Source of the DNA: a virus
IMG/VR virus record: IMGVR_UViG_3300022752_000363
Coordinates: 1-25,143 of that record
DNA: 25,143 nucleotides
Direction: 5' to 3' (one strand)
A program made the translations under genes and the position numbers. The notes under the pieces are model-generated. The model saw only the letters and a list, made by a program, of their open reading frames with translations. It searched no databases and was not told where the DNA came from. Shown in pieces: positions 17,321 to 23,954 of the stretch. Numbering within the stretch: the first letter of the stretch is position 1; the number at the start of each line of letters is the position of its first letter.

Positions 17321-19285
17321 TTAAGTTATTTTTGCTTTTATTTTATCTATTTCAGTTTGTTTTAAGTATGTTCCTGATGTTGAATTTACACTTCTAATTT
17401 CACCAAAATTTGCTGAAATAGTGTTAATTGAACCAGGATAAAATAGCACAAAAACTTCGCCGTATGTGATGTCTGGAAATAATAATTTAATCAAATTTGC
17501 CAAAACTGAATATGAATTTCCTGAATAATTTCCGGATGCATCAATCGTAATACCCAATCCTAATATAATTTTTTCAGTTGCATCATCTGGAAAACCAGCA
17601 AGACTTCCTGTAGTCTGACGGCGAAGATTATATATTTGTCCGTTGATAACTTTGGAATATACAGCCTCTTTAGCTTTATTAATATTATCAATTAATGGAA
17701 CTTCAGCTTTTATGTTGTTTATGATGTAGTCCCTGGTAAACTGTGATGACTGACTTTGACCCTGAGATGGTGACACAATAACACCTTGCGCCGTTTGACC
17801 AGTGAGTAAATTTACTGATGAAGAACCTCTTGCAATATCAATTTCCTTTAAATAATCATTTCCTACAATCATGTGCTTTACTTCAGTTACAATATAAGAA
17901 CCTGAATAAATTTTATCATCTTCAATAGCTGAATTTTGCGGATCTAATGTTTTCTTTTGTTGAGAAGGCATTCTAAAGTTGATTATATTACCGACTCCAA
18001 TGGCATTTGAGCCACCCTCAATCGTTAATCTTAATTTAAAAATATTTTTTGATATTTGACCTATAATATTAGTTGGCAACCATTCAGACTTAGACGTTAT
18101 TTCCGAACCAAAACCTGCATACTGTGTAGCACTATAAATTAATTTTTCACCAGGTGCTTCTGGTTGTTCATACTCATTAATAAAATCATTAGTTGCCTCA
18201 ACTGGTTTATAAAGATCAAAAATAGAACCTTTGGCTATCAGAGGTTCAGCATAAAAATCGTCTGTAGCTGATTCCACACGCTTTCCATAAAGCGTAAAAA
18301 ATGATAAATAAGATTTTGTTGCGGCATCTATACTTGTTATTCGTAAATTATAAAATCCAGTCATCATAGCATCAATATGATTAAATCCTGACAATTTTAC
18401 GACTTTATTTGTTCTAAGTACGTTGTTTGTTGAGCCTTTTTCAATGTTGCCGAATATTGTTGGAGAATATACTATAGTATAGATATCATTTTTGTATGTA
18501 TTTTTACATGCATTAACGATTTTATCAATACTTCCAAAAAAATGTGAATGCACTACGGTTTTCCTTTGATTGTTTTCTATGATTTCTGATGTTGTCGGAA
18601 TCAATCGTTCATAAAAAACAAAAAATTCTGAATGAGAAAATCTTTTTGCTAGATACTCAAGTGCTTTAAATGGAGTTAACCCAGGAGATATAAAAGCTCT
18701 ATTTAACTCTGTTTTAATTTCTTGAAAAATCTTAATTCTATGTAAATCACTCATACTAACTCTTTTATAAATATCTTCAACAATTTCATTCATTTTTAAT
18801 TTTTGTATTTCTGTATTGCGTTTTTTTGTTGTTGTATCATATAATATTTTTTCTACTTGAAAATAACTTTTAAATAATCTCTTTTTCAAAGATTTTAAAT
18901 ATGATTCTGTTGTAAAATATAATGTATACACGTTTACCAATGTAATATCATCAATAGGACTTTCAGATATTCTATGAACAATAAAGTCACCTCTAGTAAT
19001 GATTGGTGTGCCTTCTGAATTTGACAAAATAATTGTAATTTTTTCGCCGCCTGAAATTAAATATTTTTCAAAAAAACCTTCTGTATCAACAATTGTTATT
19101 TGACCTTCTAAAGCAGAAGAAAATAAACTTTCATAAATTATAATTTCTTTATATCTTCCGAGCAAATCAATAGCGTCAGCATTAGGATTATTCGGTTTAA
19201 GTGCGATAGCGTCAACAAGAATTTTACCGGCAATTCTGTCTTTTATTGCACCTATGTTACCCGTATATAATATTTTATCTGACAT
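17321..19285 (-). CDS. 27: Baseplate hub protein, gp27-like, with C-terminal extension
   Basis: A 654-aa protein. Residues about 45-125 (IIIYESLFSSALEGQITIVD, GGEKITIIL) match the first hub domain of gp27-like proteins. KALEYLAKRFSHSEFFVFYE (207-226) corresponds to the segment joining the hub domains. YSGSYIVTEVKHMI...YLKEIDIARG (460-487) is the closing beta-rich part. T4 gp27 has 391 aa; here a Ser/Gln-rich linker (about 495-515) leads to a further 140 residues of unknown fold. In T4, gp27 forms the trimeric hub that binds gp5 OB domains, and gp5 is encoded two genes downstream here. It starts 3 bases after the gp53 stop. Confidence 0.85.
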   Translation of the reverse strand: MSDKILYTGNIGAIKDRIAGKILVDAIALKPNNPNADAIDLLGRYKEIIIYESLFSSALEGQITIVDTEGFFEKYLISGGEKITIILSNSEGTPIITRGDFIVHRISESPIDDITLVNVYTLYFTTESYLKSLKKRLFKSYFQVEKILYDTTTKKRNTEIQKLKMNEIVEDIYKRVSMSDLHRIKIFQEIKTELNRAFISPGLTPFKALEYLAKRFSHSEFFVFYERLIPTTSEIIENNQRKTVVHSHFFGSIDKIVNACKNTYKNDIYTIVYSPTIFGNIEKGSTNNVLRTNKVVKLSGFNHIDAMMTGFYNLRITSIDAATKSYLSFFTLYGKRVESATDDFYAEPLIAKGSIFDLYKPVEATNDFINEYEQPEAPGEKLIYSATQYAGFGSEITSKSEWLPTNIIGQISKNIFKLRLTIEGGSNAIGVGNIINFRMPSQQKKTLDPQNSAIEDDKIYSGSYIVTEVKHMIVGNDYLKEIDIARGSSSVNLLTGQTAQGVIVSPSQGQSQSSQFTRDYIINNIKAEVPLIDNINKAKEAVYSKVINGQIYNLRRQTTGSLAGFPDDATEKIILGLGITIDASGNYSGNSYSVLANLIKLLFPDITYGEVFVLFYPGSINTISANFGEIRSVNSTSGTYLKQTEIDKIKAKIT

Positions 19286-19288
19286 GAA

Positions 19289-19819
19289 TTATCCAATAAA
19301 TGGAATTTTTTGTGAATTTAGATTTGTCTGAATTAATCCTACAAGCTCTGGTCTAATGAGTTTAATTTTAGATTTGTTTATGTTCATTCTGTATTCATAT
19401 TCATATAAGGTTTCAAACGATCTGTTTGTTGGCGATAATGATGTGTATGTAGTGGCATCTATGATGTCATTGTATTGATTATAATAATATTTAATTGTTG
19501 ATTGTGCTGTTGCGAGTGATCCGTATTTTTCTATGATATAATTTATAAATGTTTCACTTCCTTTAGGCCACTCATCATATATGTTATGTATGTCGTTTGC
19601 AGCTAACACAATCCAATCTAAATCTTGATTGCCATAAAATTCATATGCAACTTGATCAGGTCTTTCGTTATCTCTTACAATATAGGGTGTATATGAAATT
19701 CCTCTATATGAGTTTATAATATTTTTTATTTTTTGAGATGAATGAATATCAACACCGACGATTGTTTCAGTGTCATTTACATTATAATTTATTGTTTGAT
19801 AAAGATTAAAATATGACAT
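19289..19819 (-). CDS. 53: Baseplate wedge subunit gp53
   Basis: A 176-aa homologue of T4 gp53 (196 aa), which clamps the wedges to each other and to the hub. The LysM-like segment YTPYIVRDNERPDQVAYEFY (about 42-61) followed by GNQDLDWIVLAAND is the recognisable family core and parallels the PRPEELANAIYG...W pattern of T4 gp53. The C-terminal half has tyrosine-rich strands (YEYEYRMNINKSKIKLI). No Shine-Dalgarno is visible ahead of the ATG, and the gene starts 19 bases after the gp48/54-like stop. Confidence 0.92.
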   Translation of the reverse strand: MSYFNLYQTINYNVNDTETIVGVDIHSSQKIKNIINSYRGISYTPYIVRDNERPDQVAYEFYGNQDLDWIVLAANDIHNIYDEWPKGSETFINYIIEKYGSLATAQSTIKYYYNQYNDIIDATTYTSLSPTNRSFETLYEYEYRMNINKSKIKLIRPELVGLIQTNLNSQKIPFIG

Positions 19820-19838
19820 GATTGATAGTTATTAGTTG

Positions 19839-20786
19839 TTATATGACGATCTTATCTTCTGTTACATCATTAGCAGTTTGAAGGACAGCTTCACGTAAAG
19901 TTAAATTTAAAGTAACTTCAGAAGGATATGGCGTAGTTCCTTCAAAAAAAACCATTTTATTTTGAGAACCGTATGTGACTGCAACATTTGTTATAACACA
20001 AAGTTTGCTTGAAAATAGAGTGGCTATATCTTTACCCTCAAAAAGTTTCAAGTCCATTGTACACATATCCGGATATCCAAATGTAAATGGTGCACCAGCT
20101 GTCGCTGTAGATAAATTAGATCCGGAAATTATTGCTGGCGCTTCACTCGTATTATCAGTTTGTCCTGAATTCACGGCATTTTGATTTGTTGTCGGTGTAA
20201 GATCACCTCGCTTAGGCGATGACGCATATTTAAATCTTTTGATGATGTCAATCATTGCTTCAGCTTCCTTTTGAGTTGTGGGTCTCATTGTAAACGCTGG
20301 CGTAAATTGTCTAAAGTTTGGTCCCTGATAAATCAATTGTTGAAATGTGTTAAACATTTGTCGTGTAAGAAATTCTACTTGTTGCTTTCCAGTGGCTCCT
20401 GCTGACGCTACATACCCCGCAACATTTCCTACACCTCCAATTAATTGTTTTGTCAGTGCTTCTACAAATGACGATTTTACAGATGATATTGCGTTCAATG
20501 CGCTTTCCGTGCCTCCTGGAGTGCCAAAAATGCCTTGAGTTTCTTGATAAGGATTTGATAATGCAGTGTCAAAAGATCCATTCATCCTTATATAAATAGT
20601 AGATTTGTCACGAGGTTCTCCCAACGAACCATAAAAATTAAATTGCATATAAGGGACAGCGAATTCCTGATCTTTTGAATATGAATGAGATGTGTCCTGC
20701 CCAGCAATGGGTACGCCAAATGCAAGTAATTTAGTATATCCAATAGGGGTACTAGTAAAATTTGGCTTAAAATTAGTTGTTGTCAT
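19839..20786 (-). CDS. Baseplate tail-tube cap/initiator (gp48/gp54-like)
   Basis: A 315-aa protein of the size of T4 gp54 (320 aa) and gp48 (364 aa), the two related rings that join hub and tail tube. The N-terminus has AVPYMQFNFYGS. The centre has FTPAFTMRPTTQKEAEAMID and IIKRFKYASSP, and the C-terminal domain has FGYPDMCTMDLKLFEGKD and SSKLCVITNVAVTYGSQNK, followed by YPSEVTLNLTLREAVLQT. This is the tube-protein fold pattern shared by gp19, gp48 and gp54. Small residues around 115-135 (GGVGNVAGYVASAGATG) form a hydrophobic glycine-rich segment. I cannot separate gp48 from gp54 by eye. First gene of the leftward block, with AAGGA 6 bases before the ATG and a CATAAATA promoter element upstream. 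Confidence 0.85.
   Translation of the reverse strand: MTTTNFKPNFTSTPIGYTKLLAFGVPIAGQDTSHSYSKDQEFAVPYMQFNFYGSLGEPRDKSTIYIRMNGSFDTALSNPYQETQGIFGTPGGTESALNAISSVKSSFVEALTKQLIGGVGNVAGYVASAGATGKQQVEFLTRQMFNTFQQLIYQGPNFRQFTPAFTMRPTTQKEAEAMIDIIKRFKYASSPKRGDLTPTTNQNAVNSGQTDNTSEAPAIISGSNLSTATAGAPFTFGYPDMCTMDLKLFEGKDIATLFSSKLCVITNVAVTYGSQNKMVFFEGTTPYPSEVTLNLTLREAVLQTANDVTEDKIVI
20591..20598 (+). promoter_or_regulatory. Candidate late promoter for the rightward block, inside the opposite gene
   Basis: An exact TATAAATA (followed by GT) on the plus strand, 218 bases before the gp4 ATG and within the minus-strand gp48/54-like coding sequence. It is the nearest consensus late element upstream of gp4. If used, the gp4 leader would be about 210 nt and antisense to the 5' part of the gp48/54-like message. 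Confidence 0.5.
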
Positions 20787-20810
20787 TTTTTTCCTTACTA
20801 TTTTTTATAT

Positions 20811-20818
20811 TATTTATG
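20811..20818 (-). promoter_or_regulatory. Late promoter of the leftward baseplate block
   Basis: The minus strand reads CATAAATA, a variant of the T4-type late element (NATAAATA is reported for marine T4-like phages). It lies 25 bases upstream of the gp48/54-like ATG, with the AAGGA ribosome site in between. It overlaps the gp4 start codon (20816-20818) on the other strand. An AT-rich run, TATAAAAAATA, follows it. Confidence 0.6.
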
Positions 20819-21259
20819 TCATATAAAGGCCGTTACATACCACACAATTATCAAAAATATAAAGGTGATCCCACAAACATCATCTATAGAAGTCTTCTGG
20901 AAAGAAGATTTATGATTTATTGTGATACAAAAGATTATGTTTTGGAATGGAGTTCTGAAGAATTTCAAATTCCCTATGTGTCTCCGATTGACAATCGTTG
21001 GCATAGATATTTTCCAGATTTCTATGTAAAATATCGTGACAAAAATCATAAAATTAGAACTTGCTTAGTTGAAGTCAAACCACATTCGCAAACACAAGAG
21101 CCTAAGAGACAAACAACATCTACTGGCAAAGCGACACGAAGATTTATTACTGAAGTTAAAACTTGGGGTGTCAATCAAGCTAAGTGGAAAGCAGCAACAG
21201 AATTTTGTCTAGATAGAAAGTGGGAATTCATTTTACTCACTGAAAAACATCTGAAATGA
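20816..21259 (+). CDS. 4: Head completion protein gp4 (PD-(D/E)XK-type motif)
   Basis: A 147-aa protein starting MSYKGRYIP. The family pattern is clear: KYKGDPTNIIYRSLLERRFM (14-33), EWSSEEFQIPYVSPID (44-59), RYFPDFYVKY (64-73), LVEVKPHSQT (84-93), TRRFITEVKTWGVNQAKW and a final LLTEK. T4 gp4 (150 aa) acts at head completion before tail joining. E29, D68, E86 and K88 form the arrangement of a PD-(D/E)XK nuclease, as in TnsA-like proteins. The start at 20816 is chosen over an upstream in-frame codon because that extension is a non-conserved hydrophobic run in the divergent promoter region and overlaps the opposite gene. No good Shine-Dalgarno is present. Confidence 0.94.
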   Translation: MSYKGRYIPHNYQKYKGDPTNIIYRSLLERRFMIYCDTKDYVLEWSSEEFQIPYVSPIDNRWHRYFPDFYVKYRDKNHKIRTCLVEVKPHSQTQEPKRQTTSTGKATRRFITEVKTWGVNQAKWKAATEFCLDRKWEFILLTEKHLK

Positions 21260-21261
21260 TG

Positions 21262-21269
21262 TATAAATA
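21262..21269 (+). promoter_or_regulatory. Late promoter directly before the 196-aa gene
   Basis: An exact TATAAATA, two bases after the gp4 stop and seven bases before the next ATG (21277). By T4 spacing the transcript would begin near 21275, giving an almost leaderless message. No Shine-Dalgarno precedes the ATG. Confidence 0.7.
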
Positions 21270-21276
21270 GTTTATT

Positions 21277-21867
21277 ATGGCTATTTTCGACAACATACTA
21301 CAACAAGGCGCTAAACAAGGAATTATTCCCGCAAGAACTAAATTTGCAAGGGAATGGTATCGGTCGGCTGCTGAAGATTTGTATAAAAGAAGAGTTTCGT
21401 CTGGAGTCTTATTGAGAGATGAAACACGATTGACTGATAGTATCATTTATGGATATATGTACAGTTTTGTATATGATCCGAAATGGAAAAATGAGTTGCC
21501 CTATTATGATACTTTTCCTTTAATTTTTCCCGTCGAGTTAGAAAAAAATGGATTCCTTGGAATTAATTTTCATTATTTACCACATGTGTTAAGAGCTAAG
21601 TTAATGGATGCATTATATACAACAGTAACAAATAGAAAATATGATGATACGACGAAAGTTAGAATATCTTATGATATATTAAAAGGTGTTTCAAAATTTA
21701 ATGTTTTCAAACCCACACTCAAAAGATATTTGAGAAGTCATATTCGCTCTAATTTTTTACAGATATCATCAAAAGAATGGGATATCGCTTTGTTTTTGCC
21801 AACAGAAAATTTCAAAAAGCTATCAAAAGATAAAGTTTGGGCAGAATCTAGAAAGGCTATAGTATAA
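21277..21867 (+). CDS. Conserved phage protein, possibly DNA end-protector/neck type
   Basis: A 196-aa basic protein. Characteristic segments are YGYMYSFVYDPKWKNELPYY (58-77), DTFPLIFPVEL (78-88), GFLGINFHYLPHVLRAKLMD (92-111) and SSKEWDIALFLPTENF (163-178). I recall such YDPK...LPYYD.FPL...NFHYLP proteins as common in T4-like phages, next to head and neck genes. In T4 the neighbour of gene 4 is gene 2, the DNA end protector that shields packaged DNA ends, so that role is possible, but I do not see enough direct likeness to assign it. No membrane segment or signal peptide. Its stop overlaps the next start (TAATG). The immediately preceding TATAAATA suggests its own late transcript. Confidence 0.8.
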   Translation: MAIFDNILQQGAKQGIIPARTKFAREWYRSAAEDLYKRRVSSGVLLRDETRLTDSIIYGYMYSFVYDPKWKNELPYYDTFPLIFPVELEKNGFLGINFHYLPHVLRAKLMDALYTTVTNRKYDDTTKVRISYDILKGVSKFNVFKPTLKRYLRSHIRSNFLQISSKEWDIALFLPTENFKKLSKDKVWAESRKAIV

Positions 21868-22457
21868 TGTCATCATCAACAACTCCAACGACAACAACTC
21901 CACCGACAACAACTCCGCCTCCAGTTTCGCCGAAATCATTTAGCATAACGGATTTTAGAACGAAGATAGGCAATATTGTAAGGCCTAATCTTTGGTATGC
22001 AGAACTTACCTCTGGAGCGACGGGTACATCAACTACGATTAGCAGTATGCCCAATTTCGGTTTTCGCTGTGAATCTACAACGCTTCCGGGTAGAACAATT
22101 GCGACAATTGATGATGTAGGTTCTGGTCCACCTCTAAAACTGCCCTATGATATGAATTATGCTGATATAGAAATAACTGTTATATGCTCAAGTGACATGG
22201 CTGAAAGAAAGGCGTTTGAAAGCTGGATGGATTCTGTCGTTTCCAGGTCAGGAAGAGTTAATTATCATTCATCTTATGCAAGAGGAAATATGCTAACTCT
22301 TAGCCAGCTTGCTGAGAATGGCACAACCTTAATTACTTATAACTTGATGGACGTATATCCCATACAAATTAGTGCTATGAATTTATCTTGGGAAGATTCA
22401 AATACATACCAACGTTTTACAGCAACCCTGTGTTATAGACAACACAAAATTTCATAA
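21867..22457 (+). CDS. gp19-like tail tube paralogue with Pro/Thr-rich N-terminus
   Basis: A 196-aa protein. Residues 1-22 are a low-complexity Ser/Thr/Pro tract (TTPTTTTPPTTTPPP). The rest follows the T4 gp19 tail-tube pattern (163 aa in T4): NLWYAEL, CESTTLPGRTIATID (about 69-83), LPYDMNYADIEITVICSSDM (92-111), ERKAFESWMDSVV and LMDVYPIQISAMNLSW before a C-terminal FTATLCYRQ. It lies beside hub gene 26, not beside a sheath gene, so it could be a second tube-type ring protein and not the main tube subunit; the main gp19 is usually next to gp18, which is not in this window. Coupled to the gene upstream by TAATG. Confidence 0.85.
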   Translation: MSSSTTPTTTTPPTTTPPPVSPKSFSITDFRTKIGNIVRPNLWYAELTSGATGTSTTISSMPNFGFRCESTTLPGRTIATIDDVGSGPPLKLPYDMNYADIEITVICSSDMAERKAFESWMDSVVSRSGRVNYHSSYARGNMLTLSQLAENGTTLITYNLMDVYPIQISAMNLSWEDSNTYQRFTATLCYRQHKIS

Positions 22458-22474
22458 TTTTTGAGGAGATTATT

Positions 22475-23215
22475 ATGCCTTTACCTAAAATTAACGCACC
22501 CATTTTTGAATTGAATTTGCCATCTACAGGTAAACCAGTCAAATATCGTCCTTTTCTTGTAAAAGAACAAAAAATTCTTATGCTCGCAATGGAAGGTGAC
22601 GAACAGACATCAATCGTTACAGCAATTAAACAGATTATTAATAACTGTGCGATTGATCCTGTTGACGTTGATAAACTTCCAACATTTGATTTAGAATATT
22701 TCTTTACAAGACTTAGAGCAAAATCAATTGGTGAAAAAGTTGATTTAAGAATGCGTCATCCCAATAACAAAAATGCAAAGGGTAATGAATGTAGGCACGA
22801 AACTTCAGTGTCATTCAATCTTATGAATTTAGAAGTATCTAAGAAAGATGGACATACTGAAAAGATTGTTCTAGATGAAGAAACCGGTGTAGGTGTTAAA
22901 ATGAAATATCCTACAATGGAGGGTGTTTTAGTTAAAGATGCTGAAAAAATGAGTCAACTTGAAGTTGCAACTGAAGCAATGATCAATTCAATTGAATTTA
23001 TTTTTGATAAAGAAGCAGTTTACAATCGTGACGATTACACACGAGCCGAACTCAAAGAATTCATTGATAATTTATCACAGACACAATTTGAAAAATTAGC
23101 ACAATTTTTTGATACGATGCCTAAATTAAAACAAGAGATTAAATGGAAATGTTCAGGATGTGAAGAAGAAGAAAGTGTTACGCTTGAGGGTATGTCAAGT
23201 TTTTTCGTATTTTGA
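22475..23215 (+). CDS. 26: Baseplate hub subunit gp26
   Basis: A 246-aa homologue of T4 gp26 (208 aa). The family pattern is ELNLPSTGKPVKYRPFLVKE (12-31), ILMLAMEGDE, AIKQIINNCAIDPVDVDKLP (50-69) and DLEYFFTRLRAKSIGE (72-87). Cysteines form pairs or near-pairs: C106/H108 (NECRHE) and C226/C229 (KWKCSGCEE), which may bind zinc. In T4, gp26 is needed for hub assembly. The Shine-Dalgarno GAGGAG lies 9 bases before the ATG. Its TGA overlaps the next ATG. Confidence 0.93.
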   Translation: MPLPKINAPIFELNLPSTGKPVKYRPFLVKEQKILMLAMEGDEQTSIVTAIKQIINNCAIDPVDVDKLPTFDLEYFFTRLRAKSIGEKVDLRMRHPNNKNAKGNECRHETSVSFNLMNLEVSKKDGHTEKIVLDEETGVGVKMKYPTMEGVLVKDAEKMSQLEVATEAMINSIEFIFDKEAVYNRDDYTRAELKEFIDNLSQTQFEKLAQFFDTMPKLKQEIKWKCSGCEEEESVTLEGMSSFFVF

Positions 23216-23403
23216 TGGGGCATGAGTCGTTAGCTTCGTATTATAAAACAAACTTCGCTCTCATGCATCATCATAAATATAGTATCGCTGAGTTAGAGGA
23301 CTTAATTCCTTTTGAGCGTGACATCTATGTATTGTTGTTGTCTCAGCATTTAGAAAAAGAAAATGAAAGAATGAAAAGTCAACAATCGTCACGAAGGGGT
23401 TAA
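23215..23403 (+). CDS. 51: Short gp51-like baseplate hub assembly protein
   Basis: A 62-aa protein starting MGHESLASYYKTNFALM. The motif HHKYSIAELEDLIPFERDIY (about 18-37) followed by VLLLSQHLEKE is one I associate with proteins annotated as hub-assembly catalyst in marine T4-like phages. T4 gp51 itself is much longer (about 249 aa), so this is at most a counterpart of part of it. The ATG at 23215, overlapping the gp26 stop (TGATG), is preferred to the in-frame TTG at 23212. The gp26-gp51 coupling resembles tail-assembly chaperone pairs, in which two adjacent small genes are co-translated. Confidence 0.75.
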   Translation: MGHESLASYYKTNFALMHHHKYSIAELEDLIPFERDIYVLLLSQHLEKENERMKSQQSSRRG

Positions 23404-23406
23404 AAA

Positions 23407-23949
23407 ATGGCTGAAGAACAAAAACCAGAAAAAGAAGAAGGAAAGCCAGCTGAAGACTGGATGCAAAAGAAATGGCGTCCAATGATGGGTTGGCAATATA
23501 TGTTTGTCTGTGTTTTTGATTTTGTTGTATTTCCTATCATGTTTACGATTGTTCAGTTTTGGGAAACACAAGCTGCAAATGATGCATTTCGGCAATGGAT
23601 ACCACTGACACTTAGTAACGGTGGTTTATATCATCTAGCGATGGGTGCAGTTCTAGGTATCACAGCATGGTCACGTGGCCAAGAAAAAATGGCAGGCGTA
23701 AATACTTCATCAACGACAAGCAGTATGGGTATGAGCGTCGGCGGTGGAATGGGTGGTGGCATGATGACAAATTCCTCGTCTAATAACATGACAATGACTA
23801 GAACATATGACACTGTTACACCAATTATGCCATCTCAATCATCGCCATCATACATGCCGTCTACACCAAGACAAAATTCAGGACCTGGTGCACCAAATCT
23901 AGAGAGAATGCGTCAAGCTGATCCAGATAACGTCTTTGAACGTGGATAA
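23407..23949 (+). CDS. Holin, GTA 3TM-like
   Basis: A 180-aa membrane protein. A charged N-terminus (1-22) is followed by WRPMMGWQYMFVCVFDFVVF (23-42), one or two membrane helices spanning about 27-52, then WIPLTLSNGGLYHLAMG and AVLGITAWSRGQEK (64-94) with another helix. This matches the pattern of the GTA_holin_3TM family, which forms lesions in the inner membrane for lysis. The C-terminal half is an unusual cytoplasmic-type tail rich in Met, Gly and Ser (GGGMGGGMMTNSSSNNMTM) and then Pro/Ser. It lies between hub-assembly and tape-measure genes, with AAGGGG upstream of the ATG. No endolysin is in the window. Family call from motif recall; lytic function inferred. Confidence 0.8.
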   Translation: MAEEQKPEKEEGKPAEDWMQKKWRPMMGWQYMFVCVFDFVVFPIMFTIVQFWETQAANDAFRQWIPLTLSNGGLYHLAMGAVLGITAWSRGQEKMAGVNTSSTTSSMGMSVGGGMGGGMMTNSSSNNMTMTRTYDTVTPIMPSQSSPSYMPSTPRQNSGPGAPNLERMRQADPDNVFERG

Positions 23950-23954
23950 TTAAA

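Noticed and set aside
18766-18773. Plus-strand TATAAATA inside the gp27-like gene
   Set aside because: Antisense, with no plus-strand gene within 2 kb downstream; probably chance in AT-rich DNA.
20777-20815. Upstream extension of gp4
   Set aside because: It adds a Phe/Leu run read from the AT-rich divergent promoter and overlaps the opposite gene; the gp4 family starts at MSYKG.
23212-23214. TTG start for the gp51-like gene
   Set aside because: The next codon is ATG overlapping the gp26 stop, a normal coupled start.
23272-23279. Plus-strand CATAAATA inside the gp51-like gene
   Set aside because: Falls within the conserved HHKYS codons, so it is explained by coding; a weak internal promoter for the holin cannot be excluded.
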